DNA of 64,000 bases from Fimenecus sp045531435 (GTDB lineage: Bacteria > Bacillota > Clostridia > Oscillospirales > Acutalibacteraceae), in NCBI GenBank assembly GCA_045531435.1, contig JAZSDZ010000146.1, positions 11,191-75,190 on the forward strand, in the 5' to 3' direction. Each line of letters opens with the position of its first letter. Position 1 is the stretch's first letter. The position numbers were made by a program, and so were the translations under genes. Below the pieces are notes generated by a model that saw nothing but the letters and a program-made list of their open reading frames with translations, was not told the origin of the DNA and ran no database searches. Shown here piece after piece: positions 43,941 to 51,490 of this stretch.

Positions 43941-44192
43941 TTATTTTTTAGCCATATATTTTTCCTTTGTTGCCATTCCGCCACGGATATGACGCTCCTC
44001 TTTATTGATGTCAAGGACTTTTCTTACCTCTTTATAAAGACTCGGATTTACTTTTGAAAGTCGTTTTGAAACATCCATATGTACAGTGCTTTTACTTACA
44101 CCAAACACTTTTGCTGTTGCTCTAACTGTCGAATTATTTTCTACTATATACTCCCCTAACATCAATGCTCTTCTGTCAACTAAATCATTCAA
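43941..44192 (-). CDS. spoIIID: Sporulation regulator SpoIIID
   Basis: This mother-cell DNA-binding protein adjusts the sigma-E regulon and helps turn on sigK. The helix-turn-helix VRATAKVFGVSKSTVHMDVSKRL and HIRGGMATKEKY match SpoIIID closely. The likely start is the TTG at 44192, 7 bases after GGAGG, giving MNDLVDRRALMLG; a longer ATG reading to 44213 puts that site inside the gene. It is 83 residues. Its presence with sigK supports true endospore formation. Confidence 0.94.
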   Translation of the reverse strand: MNDLVDRRALMLGEYIVENNSTVRATAKVFGVSKSTVHMDVSKRLSKVNPSLYKEVRKVLDINKEERHIRGGMATKEKYMAKK

Positions 44193-44345
44193 AACAAACC
44201 CTCCGTTTCTCATATATTAATATGATACGGAGTGCAAAAATATACTTAAGATTCTTTACAACCATTAGAATGACAATTCAGGCGTGGAATCCTACCATTA
44301 CGTGATCACTTTGCTAAAAATGACTTATCAAATTGATTATCCAGA

Positions 44346-44359
44346 CAAATTATAATTTG
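44346..44359. promoter_or_regulatory. Perfect palindrome upstream of the phosphatase promoter
   Basis: CAAATTATAATTTG, 14 bases, ends 4 bases before the -35 box at 44364. It could be an operator. The rest of 44214-44345 shows no gene. Confidence 0.35.
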
Positions 44360-44363
44360 CATT

Positions 44364-44392
44364 TTGACAAGGGTTTATGTGTGTGATAAAAT
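44364..44392 (+). promoter_or_regulatory. Promoter for the phosphatase gene
   Basis: TTGACA (44364-44369), 17-base spacer, TAAAAT (44387-44392): nearly consensus, 16 bases before the ATG. Confidence 0.8.
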
Positions 44393-44407
44393 TCTTTTGG
44401 TGATATT

Positions 44408-44869
44408 ATGATTAAAATTATGTTTGTTTGTCACGGAAACATTTGCCGAAGCACTATGGCAGAATTTGTGATGAAGCACATTGTAAAAAAGAATGGAATG
44501 GAAAACGATTTTGTGATTTGTTCAAGTGCCACAAGCACATAGGAAATCGGCAGTGACACCCACTGGGGAACAAAGAAAATTCTTGATGAAATGAGGATTC
44601 CCTACACAAAAAGACAAGCTATACAATTAAAAAAAACCGACTATGAAAATTTTGATTTCATAATCGGAATGGACAGTGCAAATATGAGAAATATCAACCG
44701 AATTATTGGTTATGACAAGGATAACAAGATACATAAATTATTATGTTTTGCAAATCAAGACCGCGATGTTGCAGATCCTTGGTACACGAGAGATTTCAAA
44801 ACAACATATGATGATGTTTTACTTGGTTGTACAAGGTTATTCGAATATATAAACAGTAACAAACAATAA
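44408..44869 (+). pseudogene. Low-molecular-weight protein tyrosine phosphatase with one amber stop
   Basis: Reading through, the frame gives 153 residues, the normal length. The P-loop VCHGNICRSTMAE (C-x5-R, about residues 7-19) and the general-acid loop DPWYTRDF are intact. A single TAG at 44540-44542 replaces what would be Glu in the SATSTEEIG-like segment (GAG to TAG). The promoter and downstream terminator also look functional. It is either a recent pseudogene, a sequencing error, or a case of suppression. GGTGAT lies upstream of the ATG. Confidence 0.88.
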
Positions 44870-44870
44870 T

Positions 44871-44902
44871 AAAAACGGAAGGAAATTTAATTTCCCCTCC
44901 GT
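44871..44902 (-). terminator. Minus-strand terminator of a possible small RNA
   Basis: On the minus strand ACGGAGGGGAAATT and AATTTCCTTCCGT pair around a single-base loop with one bulge, followed by TTTTTATT. No minus-strand gene ends here except the possible transcript from 45005-45033. Confidence 0.7.
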
Positions 44903-44998
44903 CAAAATTAAAGAATTTGTTAAGGTTTCTTGGATGTTCATAAAAAAGTGTTGCATTCATTGGAACAAATGTAAGTGCTTTGTGCTTGATGTTTTGTT
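44871..44998 (-). ncRNA. Candidate small RNA of about 128 bases
   Basis: The promoter at 45005-45033 and the terminator at 44871-44902, both on the minus strand, bound a non-coding interval between the phosphatase and FAD-oxidoreductase genes. I recognise no RNA family. The strand opposes the phosphatase gene tail. Only the signals are seen; expression is inferred. Confidence 0.35.
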
Positions 44999-45004
44999 AG
45001 AATA

Positions 45005-45033
45005 ATTATAGAATATTAAATAAGTAAAATCAA
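45005..45033 (-). promoter_or_regulatory. Orphan minus-strand promoter
   Basis: TTGATT (45028-45033), 17-base spacer, TATAAT (45005-45010), pointing into the gene-free interval 44871-44998. Confidence 0.5.
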
Positions 45034-45071
45034 GGAAAATAACGGCAATAAATATAATGATTTCATTTTGA

Positions 45072-45096
45072 CTCCCTCTTTATAGGGAGGATTTTT
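45072..45096 (+). terminator. Plus-strand terminator after the phosphatase gene
   Basis: CTCCCT/AGGGAG with a 6-base loop, then GATTTTT on the plus strand. It separates the plus-strand unit from the convergent FAD-oxidoreductase gene. Confidence 0.75.
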
Positions 45097-45101
45097 CATA
45101 A

Positions 45102-46505
45102 TTATTCAAATCCTAATTTCTTAAGAATTTCTGGGTCGCAAGTATTTTCTGCAATTGAGCCGATTTCTGCCCAAAGTTTATCTGCTTTATCTTTCCATTC
45201 TTGGAAATCCTCAAAATTTGCAGGATATTGGTCATACAACATACTGACCTGTGTGCTATACAAAAGACCTTTTACGAGTTTTGCAATAGTAGATGGCTTA
45301 AGATTTTTCTTTGCAACGCCATTGACGATACCCTTAACTATATCTGTAATATCATTCAAATCAAGTGCGAGACCAGTATCCATACCGCCAAGAATTTTTT
45401 CACTGAACATAATATCATTCTTGAAAAGGTACTCTGCCTCGTCATAATCCATTGAGATAATTCCCATAAGAAGTGGTCGCATTGAATCAAAATCCTTACC
45501 CTGTACAGTCATATAACGCTTGTTAATACTCCACATCCTCTCTTTTGTAAGGAATTTATCCGATTTTAAGAGATTGGAAATAACTTCAACTGCGATTTCA
45601 CCTGCTACAAGTGATGATGTACAGCCTTCGCCACAAGTAGGCTTTGTGTGACAAGCAGCATCACCAAGGACTATAAATCCGTCATCGACAAGCGAATAAA
45701 CTGAAATATGGTATGGAGTCATACCCTTTTCAATTCGTTCAACCTTATATTCAGGGAAGCTGACATTTTTCATAAAATCTTCTTTAAAAACTTCTTCAGC
45801 ATAAGCATAGCCATAAAATGCACCAATGCCGAGAATTGCACCATTCGGATTATCAGACGGTGCAGACCAAGACTTGTACTGCATAAAGAATCCATCTAAA
45901 TCTCTCGGATTAAAATCATTTTTAAGATACTCAGCATAATAAAGAACAACATAAAGAATATCTTTATTTGTAAGTTTAAAATTACCAACAACAGATGTGT
46001 CATGAAGCTTTGTACGCGCTACTGCAGGAATACCTGAACAATCGGCAACAATTCGTGCATAGGCTTCACGCTCACCATCTTCAGTCTTGTATTTTGCACC
46101 AATAATTCTATTATTATCATCTTTAATTAAATCAGTAAATGATGCACCATAAATGATTTCTGCACCAGCATTTTTTGCTCTTTCAGCCATTGCCATTATG
46201 TAATCGTGTTTATGCAACCCAATCATAGGTGCTTCTGCACAAGCCTTTGGATAATTTCCATAAGGTGAAATCATTGTGGAATGGCTGAAACAGAATTCGC
46301 GTAACGGGGTACCTTCTTCAGGAATAAAAAGGTCAAACTTTTCCATATCGGATTTACCCATATGGAAAACATCATATTCTCTTGAAACATCATCAGGGCA
46401 ATTTTTTTCAATTACAAGGACTTTGAAACCCTGTTCAGCCATTTTATATGCAAACCAACAGCCTGTTGTTGATGCACCTACTATAAACACATCATAATCT
46501 TTCAT
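45102..46505 (-). CDS. Geranylgeranyl-reductase-family FAD oxidoreductase
   Basis: 467 residues. The N-terminal FAD fold is DYDVFIVGASTTGCWFAY, a GxxxxG variant of the usual GxGxxG, with VIEK at strand 2. A second motif GDAACHTKPTCGEGCTSSLVAGEIA is typical of the family. The C-terminal 130 residues are helical. The substrate cannot be read from sequence; relatives reduce prenyl groups or act on other lipids or quinones. ispE is 19 bases upstream, which fits an isoprenoid-linked role. Confidence 0.85.
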   Translation of the reverse strand: MKDYDVFIVGASTTGCWFAYKMAEQGFKVLVIEKNCPDDVSREYDVFHMGKSDMEKFDLFIPEEGTPLREFCFSHSTMISPYGNYPKACAEAPMIGLHKHDYIMAMAERAKNAGAEIIYGASFTDLIKDDNNRIIGAKYKTEDGEREAYARIVADCSGIPAVARTKLHDTSVVGNFKLTNKDILYVVLYYAEYLKNDFNPRDLDGFFMQYKSWSAPSDNPNGAILGIGAFYGYAYAEEVFKEDFMKNVSFPEYKVERIEKGMTPYHISVYSLVDDGFIVLGDAACHTKPTCGEGCTSSLVAGEIAVEVISNLLKSDKFLTKERMWSINKRYMTVQGKDFDSMRPLLMGIISMDYDEAEYLFKNDIMFSEKILGGMDTGLALDLNDITDIVKGIVNGVAKKNLKPSTIAKLVKGLLYSTQVSMLYDQYPANFEDFQEWKDKADKLWAEIGSIAENTCDPEILKKLGFE

Positions 46506-46524
46506 AATAATCCACCCTCTATAA

Positions 46525-47388
46525 TTACAACTCTACAACACCTTGTTTAGCAGGCCTGCATAGATAAACATTATCATATTTCTTTGATAACTTATTAAAT
46601 GCATCCTTCGCCTTTTCTTTATCACTGAAAATACCGTAAACTGTTGGACCGCTACCACTCATTACACAGGCATCAGCACCTGATTTTCTCATTATACCCT
46701 TAATGTGTGGACGTTTTGGCACTTCAACTGCCTGTTCAAAAACATTACCACATAAAGAACAGATTTTATCATAATTACCATTAGTAACAGCATCTATCAT
46801 TGAAATTATGTCAAGATGACGGACACGACTAAGTGAATCAAACTGTGCATAAGCCTCAGGAGTTGAAACATCCTGATCAGGCTTACAAAGAACAATATAG
46901 CATTGCGATAAATCCTTTACAGGTGCGATTATCGTGCCTGTACCAAGTGCAATAGCTGTACCACCAACCAAACTGAATGAAATATCTGATCCAACTTTTG
47001 CACCAATTTCACAAAGTTCCTTTTGTGACAAGTTTGTATTATAAATTTTATTAAGACAGTAAAGGACACCAGCACCGTCTGCACTTCCACCTGCTGTTCC
47101 TGCTGCCATAGGAATTGTCTTTTCGATTCCAATTGTAATTCCTCTGTCAATTATTGCAAGCGAATCAAAAAAAGCAACAGCGCACTTGTAAGCAATATTC
47201 TTTTCATTACAAGGAACACCTTCTGTGTCACAATTAATAATAATTTTACCTTTATTATTCTTATCAACTGTTATGGTGTCGTACAAGTCAACTGACTGCA
47301 TTATCATAAAAAGTGAATGATAACCGTTGTCAAGTTTTTTCAGAATATCAAGCATCAAATTAATTTTTGCAGCAACTTTAACCTTCAT
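46525..47388 (-). CDS. ispE: 4-diphosphocytidyl-2-C-methyl-D-erythritol kinase
   Basis: The fourth MEP-pathway enzyme, a GHMP kinase. KVAAKINLMLDILKKLDNGYH at the start (Lys and Asn contact substrate), PMAAGTAGGSADGAG in place of the usual PxAAGLGGGSSD, and SGSGPTVYGIF near the C-terminus are the GHMP motifs. At 287 residues it is full length. It lies 2 bases after the PHP gene, and ispD-ispF are elsewhere. Confidence 0.95.
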   Translation of the reverse strand: MKVKVAAKINLMLDILKKLDNGYHSLFMIMQSVDLYDTITVDKNNKGKIIINCDTEGVPCNEKNIAYKCAVAFFDSLAIIDRGITIGIEKTIPMAAGTAGGSADGAGVLYCLNKIYNTNLSQKELCEIGAKVGSDISFSLVGGTAIALGTGTIIAPVKDLSQCYIVLCKPDQDVSTPEAYAQFDSLSRVRHLDIISMIDAVTNGNYDKICSLCGNVFEQAVEVPKRPHIKGIMRKSGADACVMSGSGPTVYGIFSDKEKAKDAFNKLSKKYDNVYLCRPAKQGVVEL

Positions 47389-47390
47389 AA

Positions 47391-48215
47391 TCAGCCCTCT
47401 ATCTCAATTTTCATTTCTAAAGGAGTTCGCTTCTGAAAAAATGTTATACTATCAAATCCTGCTTCTAAGGCAGCAGAGTATGCAGCGTCAATATCAGCTG
47501 CAAGATGCTCGGCATAATGAGCATCAGAACCTACTGTAACATATTTTCCGCCAAGTTCTCTAAATCTTTTTATGATATCAACCTCTGGTGAAAGCTTATT
47601 AAGTGGTTGACGAAGTGCAGCTGTGTTAATTTCAAGCGCTTTGTCTAATTTTGCAGTAAGTATAAGTATTTCATCTATTTTATCTTTAAACTTATTAATG
47701 TTAATATCCAAATTCGATTTTGAATAAAAATATCTTAAAGGATAAGTAAGATGTGCAAGAACATCAAAATTACCCCAGTTAAGCATTTCAATTATTTCAT
47801 CAAAATATTCATTGAGCAGTTTTTCAGCCTCTTCTAATGTTAGATTTTCCATAAAATAAAAATCTTCTTTTCCTCGAAGGTTATGAACAGAACCTAAAAC
47901 CTGATCATAATCGTGTAAGTTCAATATCTTATCAGCCATTTCAACATCATAAGCCGGTTGTCCTAATTCAATTCCATTAAGGACTAATAACTTACCATTA
48001 AATGCAGAACGGACTTTAGAAATTTCAAAAAAACCTTGAAAAATACGCTTTTCATAAGTTGGGTCATCACGAAACTGGTCAACTTCACAATGGTCAGTAA
48101 ATGCGACTGCCCTTAAATCCATCATTTCTGCTTTTTCACAGAAAAATGTTGCAGAATGATTTCCATCAAACGAATTATCAGTATGAACATGTAAATCAAC
48201 AATATTTCTGTACAT
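47391..48215 (-). CDS. PHP-domain phosphoesterase (HisJ-like)
   Basis: 274 residues with PHP metal motifs: DLHVHTDNSFDG, AFTDHCEVDQF, GIELGQ, VLAHLTYP and TVGSDAHYAEHLAADI. The family includes histidinol phosphatase (HisJ/HisK), but no his genes are near, so the substrate is open. It overlaps no neighbour; ispE follows after 2 bases. Confidence 0.85.
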   Translation of the reverse strand: MYRNIVDLHVHTDNSFDGNHSATFFCEKAEMMDLRAVAFTDHCEVDQFRDDPTYEKRIFQGFFEISKVRSAFNGKLLVLNGIELGQPAYDVEMADKILNLHDYDQVLGSVHNLRGKEDFYFMENLTLEEAEKLLNEYFDEIIEMLNWGNFDVLAHLTYPLRYFYSKSNLDININKFKDKIDEILILTAKLDKALEINTAALRQPLNKLSPEVDIIKRFRELGGKYVTVGSDAHYAEHLAADIDAAYSAALEAGFDSITFFQKRTPLEMKIEIEG

Positions 48216-48362
48216 AACAGACCACCTCCCTATTTCTGTAAATATTTTACTACAACTTAGTATATCATTTCAATAAAATTAACAAGATATTTTAACAAAG
48301 TTATTCACTTTTTTATCTAATTATGTTATTATATTGTCAATTTAATATTGGAGGTACTGAAA

Positions 48363-48632
48363 ATGAGAGGTATTATCACTGTTGTAGGTAAAGATATGGT
48401 TGGTATTCTCGCCAAAGTTTCAGGAGTCTGTGCTGAAAACGGCGTCAATGTTATTGAGGTTTCACAGTCAATTTTACAAGATATGTTCTGTATGATTATG
48501 CTTGTAGATTTGGAAAAAGCAACTGTTCCTTTCACTGATTTTTCAGATAAAGTTGCTGAAATCGGCAAGGAAATGTCACTTTCAATCCATGTTATGCACG
48601 AAGATATTTTCAATTCTATGCACAGAATATAA
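48363..48632 (+). CDS. ACT-domain protein, UPF0237 family
   Basis: 89 residues holding one ACT fold: GIITVVGKDMVGILAKVSGVCAEN, then a strand-helix unit ending MHEDIFNSMHRI. The family is always next to, and probably regulates, the UPF0210 protein. The ATG at 48363 has GGAGG eight bases upstream; the earlier ATG at 48348 is less likely. Ligand unknown, an amino acid by analogy with ACT domains. Confidence 0.9.
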   Translation: MRGIITVVGKDMVGILAKVSGVCAENGVNVIEVSQSILQDMFCMIMLVDLEKATVPFTDFSDKVAEIGKEMSLSIHVMHEDIFNSMHRI

Positions 48633-48644
48633 GCAGGTGTTAAA

Positions 48645-50000
48645 ATGATTAATACACACGATATACTTGAAACTATTAATATGATTCAGGATGATAATCT
48701 TGATATCAGAACAATTACAATGGGTATTTCCCTTCTTGATTGCTGTACAGATGATGCAAAATCTACTTGTGATAAAATTTATGAGAAGATGACCCGCAAG
48801 GCAGAAAATCTTGTAAAAACAGGTGAAGATATTGAAAAGGAATACGGTATTCCTATTATCAATAAACGAATTTCAGTAACTCCAATTTCTATGGTGTTGG
48901 CTTCAGGCAAAGGTGACCCTGTTTTATATGCAAAAACACTTGAAAGAGTTGCTCAAACTGTTGGTGTAAACTTTATCGGTGGTTATTCCGCACTTGTTCA
49001 GAAAGGCTTTGCTGCAGGTGATGAAGTATTAATCCGCAGTATTCCTGAAGCATTAAGTGTTACAGACCACATTTGTTCTTCAGTCAATATCGGCTCAACA
49101 AAGGCAGGTATCAATATGGATGCTGTAAAAATGATGGGTCAGATAATTAAGGAATCAGCAGAGGTTACTGCAAATAAAGGTTGTATCGGACCTGCAAAGC
49201 TTGTTGTTTTTTGTAATGCTCCTGAGGATAATCCGTTTATGGCGGGTGCTTTTCATGGTGTTGGTGAGCCTGACTGTGTAATCAATGTTGGTGTATCAGG
49301 TCCCGGTGTTGTCCGTTCAGCCATTTCAAAAATTCCTGATGCAAATATAACAGAAATTGCAGATATGGTTAAGCGTACTGCGTTTAAGATTACAAGAATG
49401 GGGCAGCTCGTTGCCTGTGAGGCTTCAAAAAGACTTGATGTACCATTTGGTATTGTTGACTTGTCTCTTGCTCCTACTCCTGCAATCGGCGATTCAGTTG
49501 CATATATCCTTGAGGAAATGGGACTTGAACAATGTGGTGCTCACGGTACAACTGCTTGTCTTGCACTTCTTAATGACGCTGTAAAAAAAGGTGGCGTTAT
49601 GGCTTCATCACATGTCGGTGGACTTTCAGGTGCATTTATTCCTGTTTCTGAAGATGCAGGTATGATAGCTGCTGCAACAAGTGGTGCACTCACCATTGAA
49701 AAGCTTGAGGCAATGACCTGTGTCTGCTCCGTTGGTCTTGATATGATTATTGTACCCGGTGACACAACTACAGAAGTGCTTTCAGGTATTATTGCTGACG
49801 AGGCTGCAATTGGTATGGTAAATTCAAAGACGACTGCAGTAAGACTTATTCCTGCAATTGGTAAAAATATCGGTGATACACTTAATTTCGGCGGACTTTT
49901 AGGTTATGGTCCTGTTATGAAATTAAATACTGCATCCCCTGCTAAATTTATCAATCGTGGCGGACGAATTCCAGCACCATTACAGAGTCTTAAGAACTAA
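48645..50000 (+). CDS. UPF0210 (DUF711/PFL) family protein
   Basis: 451 residues, with NIRTITMGISLLD-like DIRTITMGISLLDC at the start and glycine-rich segments GVSGPGVVRSAI, GLSGAFIPVSEDAG. The family resembles a PFL-like or aminoacyl-domain fold and has no proved activity. It is encoded 12 bases after its ACT partner, the conserved pairing in Firmicutes, and ends at the terminator 50016-50047. Confidence 0.92.
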   Translation: MINTHDILETINMIQDDNLDIRTITMGISLLDCCTDDAKSTCDKIYEKMTRKAENLVKTGEDIEKEYGIPIINKRISVTPISMVLASGKGDPVLYAKTLERVAQTVGVNFIGGYSALVQKGFAAGDEVLIRSIPEALSVTDHICSSVNIGSTKAGINMDAVKMMGQIIKESAEVTANKGCIGPAKLVVFCNAPEDNPFMAGAFHGVGEPDCVINVGVSGPGVVRSAISKIPDANITEIADMVKRTAFKITRMGQLVACEASKRLDVPFGIVDLSLAPTPAIGDSVAYILEEMGLEQCGAHGTTACLALLNDAVKKGGVMASSHVGGLSGAFIPVSEDAGMIAAATSGALTIEKLEAMTCVCSVGLDMIIVPGDTTTEVLSGIIADEAAIGMVNSKTTAVRLIPAIGKNIGDTLNFGGLLGYGPVMKLNTASPAKFINRGGRIPAPLQSLKN

Positions 50001-50015
50001 ACAAGAGAAAAAATT

Positions 50016-50047
50016 AAGGTAGTAACTTTTTATGGTTACTACCTTTT
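50016..50047 (+). terminator. Terminator after the ACT-UPF0210 operon
   Basis: AAGGTAGTAAC pairs with GTTACTACCTT around an 8-base loop, then TTTT. It begins 16 bases after the UPF0210 stop. Confidence 0.9.
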
Positions 50048-50186
50048 ATGTTAACATAAATCATACACAACACTTGTCTTTGCTTCGCAATATCATATTT
50101 GTATGTCCGTGCTCCTTTGCCTATCGGCATACCGTCGCACATGGACGAATCGCGTTCGAGTCTCTATAACCATCAATAAACAAAAT

Positions 50187-50218
50187 AAAACCCACACACC
50201 TAATGATGTATGGGTTTT
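50187..50218. terminator. Upstream copy of the tRNA-Ser terminator hairpin
   Basis: AAAACCCA...TGGGTTTT, the same hairpin as at 50363-50396, within the first repeat copy. Confidence 0.6.
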
Positions 50219-50362
50219 ATTGGCGCAGAAGGAGAGACTCGACAAGGCTCTGCCTTGTCTTTGCTTCGTAAAATCCTATTTATATGTCCGTGCTCCTCTA
50301 CCTATCGGCATACCGTCGCACATGGACGAATCGCGTTCGAGTCTCAATAACCATCAATAAAC

Positions 50363-50396
50363 AAAAAACCCACACACCGAATGATGTATGGGTTTT
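50363..50396 (-). terminator. Terminator after tRNA-Ser(GCT)
   Basis: On the minus strand AAAACCCATACA and TGTGTGGGTTTT pair with some mismatches and a T-run follows (TTTTTTG). It lies 3 bases beyond the tRNA CCA end. Confidence 0.8.
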
Positions 50397-50398
50397 AT

Positions 50399-50489
50399 TG
50401 GCGCAGAAGGAGAGACTCGAACTCTCGCACCGGTTTCCCGGCCTACGCCCTTAGCAGGGGCGCCTCGTCACCAACTTGAGTACTTCTGC
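50399..50489 (-). tRNA. tRNA-Ser (anticodon GCT)
   Basis: On the minus strand the acceptor arm GCAGAAG pairs with CTTCTGC, the anticodon loop CTGCTAA carries GCT, a long variable arm (class II) follows, the T-loop is TTCGAGTC, and the gene-encoded CCA ends at 50399. The structure is complete. Confidence 0.96.
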
Positions 50490-50523
50490 AAGTGTAACGG
50501 ATTTAACCATTATTAAATTAAAA

Positions 50524-50550
50524 GCGGGCTGTAATCGTCTTACAACCCGC
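50524..50550 (-). terminator. Terminator after tRNA-Ser(TGA)
   Basis: Minus strand GCGGGTTGTAA/TTACAGCCCGC with a 5-base loop and a following TTTTAATTT, between the two tRNA genes, so each tRNA probably forms its own transcript. Confidence 0.8.
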
Positions 50551-50553
50551 ATC

Positions 50554-50642
50554 TGGCGGAGAGAGTGGGATTCGAACCCACGGTACGTTGCCGTACGACG
50601 GTTTTCAAGACCGTTCCGTTATAACCACTTCGGTATCTCTCC
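50554..50642 (-). tRNA. tRNA-Ser (anticodon TGA)
   Basis: Minus strand: acceptor GGAGAGA pairs with TCTCTCC, anticodon loop CTTGAAA holds TGA, a long variable arm GTACGGCAACGTACC-like stem, T-loop TTCGAATC, and encoded CCA at 50554-50556. It is a class II serine tRNA. Confidence 0.96.
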
Positions 50643-50761
50643 GTATTGGGCTTGATTATAATATCATAAAAGAATAACATTGTCAAGAACTTTTTTAAAA
50701 ATTTTTAAGGACTTGCAAACTTTGTTTAATATCTCGCATATATTCCTGCGAGGTGTTTTTT

Positions 50762-51454
50762 ATGTTGCTTTCATTATTGCAAAGTTTATCCACAAATATT
50801 CTTTATTTTATGCTTCACCTTTCGTCAACAAATTCTTTTCCTAAACCTCTGACGGCAAAAGAAGAGCAAGAAGAATTAATAAAGTTCCACGAAAATGGCG
50901 ATATAAATGCAAGGAATAAACTTGTAAACCACAATATGCGACTTGTGGCACATATTATAAAAAAATATTATTCAAATTATTCTGACCAGGAAGATATAAT
51001 TTCTATCGGCACAATAGGTTTGATTAAGGCAATTAATACATTTGATTACAAAAAAGGAACACGACTTGCTACCTATGCTTCAAGGTGTATTGAAAACGAA
51101 ATTTTTATGAATTTTCGCATACGAAAAAAGAATGCGCAGGAAATTTCTATGGATGAGCCGATTGACACAGACAACGAAGGCAATCCTCTCACCTTCAGCG
51201 ATATTATTTTCAGCACTGAATCAGTTTTTGATGATGTGGAATTAAAAATGCAAACAGAAAAACTATATCACTATATTGATAACATACAAGACAACAGAAA
51301 AAAGCAAATCCTGATTATGAGATATGGTCTATATGATACAGAACCTTTAACACAAAGGGAAATTGCGCAAAAATTAGGAATTTCTCGTTCATATGTTTCT
51401 CGAATTGAAACAAAGGCACTTGAAGAACTTCGTGAATTGTTTGAAATTAAATAA
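50762..51454 (+). CDS. sigK: Sporulation sigma factor sigma-K (pro-sigma-K)
   Basis: 230 residues from the ATG at 50762, with GAGGTG six bases upstream. The N-terminal 20 residues are hydrophobic (LLSLLQSLSTNILYFMLHL), fitting the pro-sequence cut by SpoIVFB. Sigma regions 2 (HNMRLVAHIIKKYYSN, DIISIGTIGLIKAINTFD, LATYASRCIENEI) and 4 (REIAQKLGISRSYVSRIETKALE) follow. It is uninterrupted, with no skin element. CATATATT at 50737-50744 resembles a sigma-E -10 box. The mother-cell role fits with spoIIID. Confidence 0.95.
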   Translation: MLLSLLQSLSTNILYFMLHLSSTNSFPKPLTAKEEQEELIKFHENGDINARNKLVNHNMRLVAHIIKKYYSNYSDQEDIISIGTIGLIKAINTFDYKKGTRLATYASRCIENEIFMNFRIRKKNAQEISMDEPIDTDNEGNPLTFSDIIFSTESVFDDVELKMQTEKLYHYIDNIQDNRKKQILIMRYGLYDTEPLTQREIAQKLGISRSYVSRIETKALEELRELFEIK

Positions 51455-51460
51455 CAAGAC

Positions 51461-51490
51461 ACCCATCGAAAAAAAACGATGGGTAACTTT
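51461..51490 (+). terminator. Terminator between sigK and the amidohydrolase gene
   Basis: ACCCATCG/CGATGGGT with an 8-base A loop, then TAACTTTTTAG on the plus strand. It lies between convergent genes and may serve both. Confidence 0.85.

Larger units (their letters stand above)
50073..50420. repeat. Two-copy tandem repeat ending in tRNA-Ser 3' fragments
   Basis: Copies begin at 50073 and 50254 (offset 181, shrinking to 178 by a 3-base indel). Each carries, in plus-strand order, CTTGTCTTTGCTTCG, a GTCCGTGC...GCACATGGAC hairpin, GTTCGAGTCTC (an inverted copy of the tRNA T-arm), a CCATCAATAAACAAAA block, the ACCCACACACC...TGTATGGGTT hairpin and a 22-base piece identical to the 3' end of tRNA-Ser(GCT): at 50221-50242, and as part of the real tRNA at 50399-50420. 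A perfect hairpin GACAAGGC/GCCTTGTC joins the copies (50241-50259). Confidence 0.9.
50001..50761. other. Non-coding region with tRNAs and tandem repeat
   Basis: Between the UPF0210 gene and sigK. It contains a terminator (50016-50047), a two-copy repeat of about 180 bases (50073-50420), tRNA-Ser(GCT), a terminator (50524-50550), tRNA-Ser(TGA) and the sigK leader. A plus-strand frame of 85 codons at 50103-50360 runs across both repeat copies and the tRNA-derived segments and is not a gene. Confidence 0.85.

Noticed and set aside
44540..44542. Pyrrolysine decoding of the phosphatase amber codon
   Set aside because: No pyl genes in the window, and the position is a conserved Glu-type residue rather than a methyltransferase active-site Pyl; mutation or error is simpler.
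45016..45066. 16-codon minus-strand ORF with a good AGGGAG site
   Set aside because: Very short and hydrophobic (MKSLYLLPLF...), and its binding site is simply one arm of the plus-strand terminator; likely chance. Kept here since a second look at conservation could change this.
50103..50360. Plus-strand ORF of 85 codons across the repeat
   Set aside because: It reads through both repeat copies, including hairpins and a tRNA-derived segment; no binding site or coding pattern.
50762..51454. skin-type element interrupting sigK
   Set aside because: sigK is continuous with both sigma regions 2 and 4 in one frame; no recombinase nearby.
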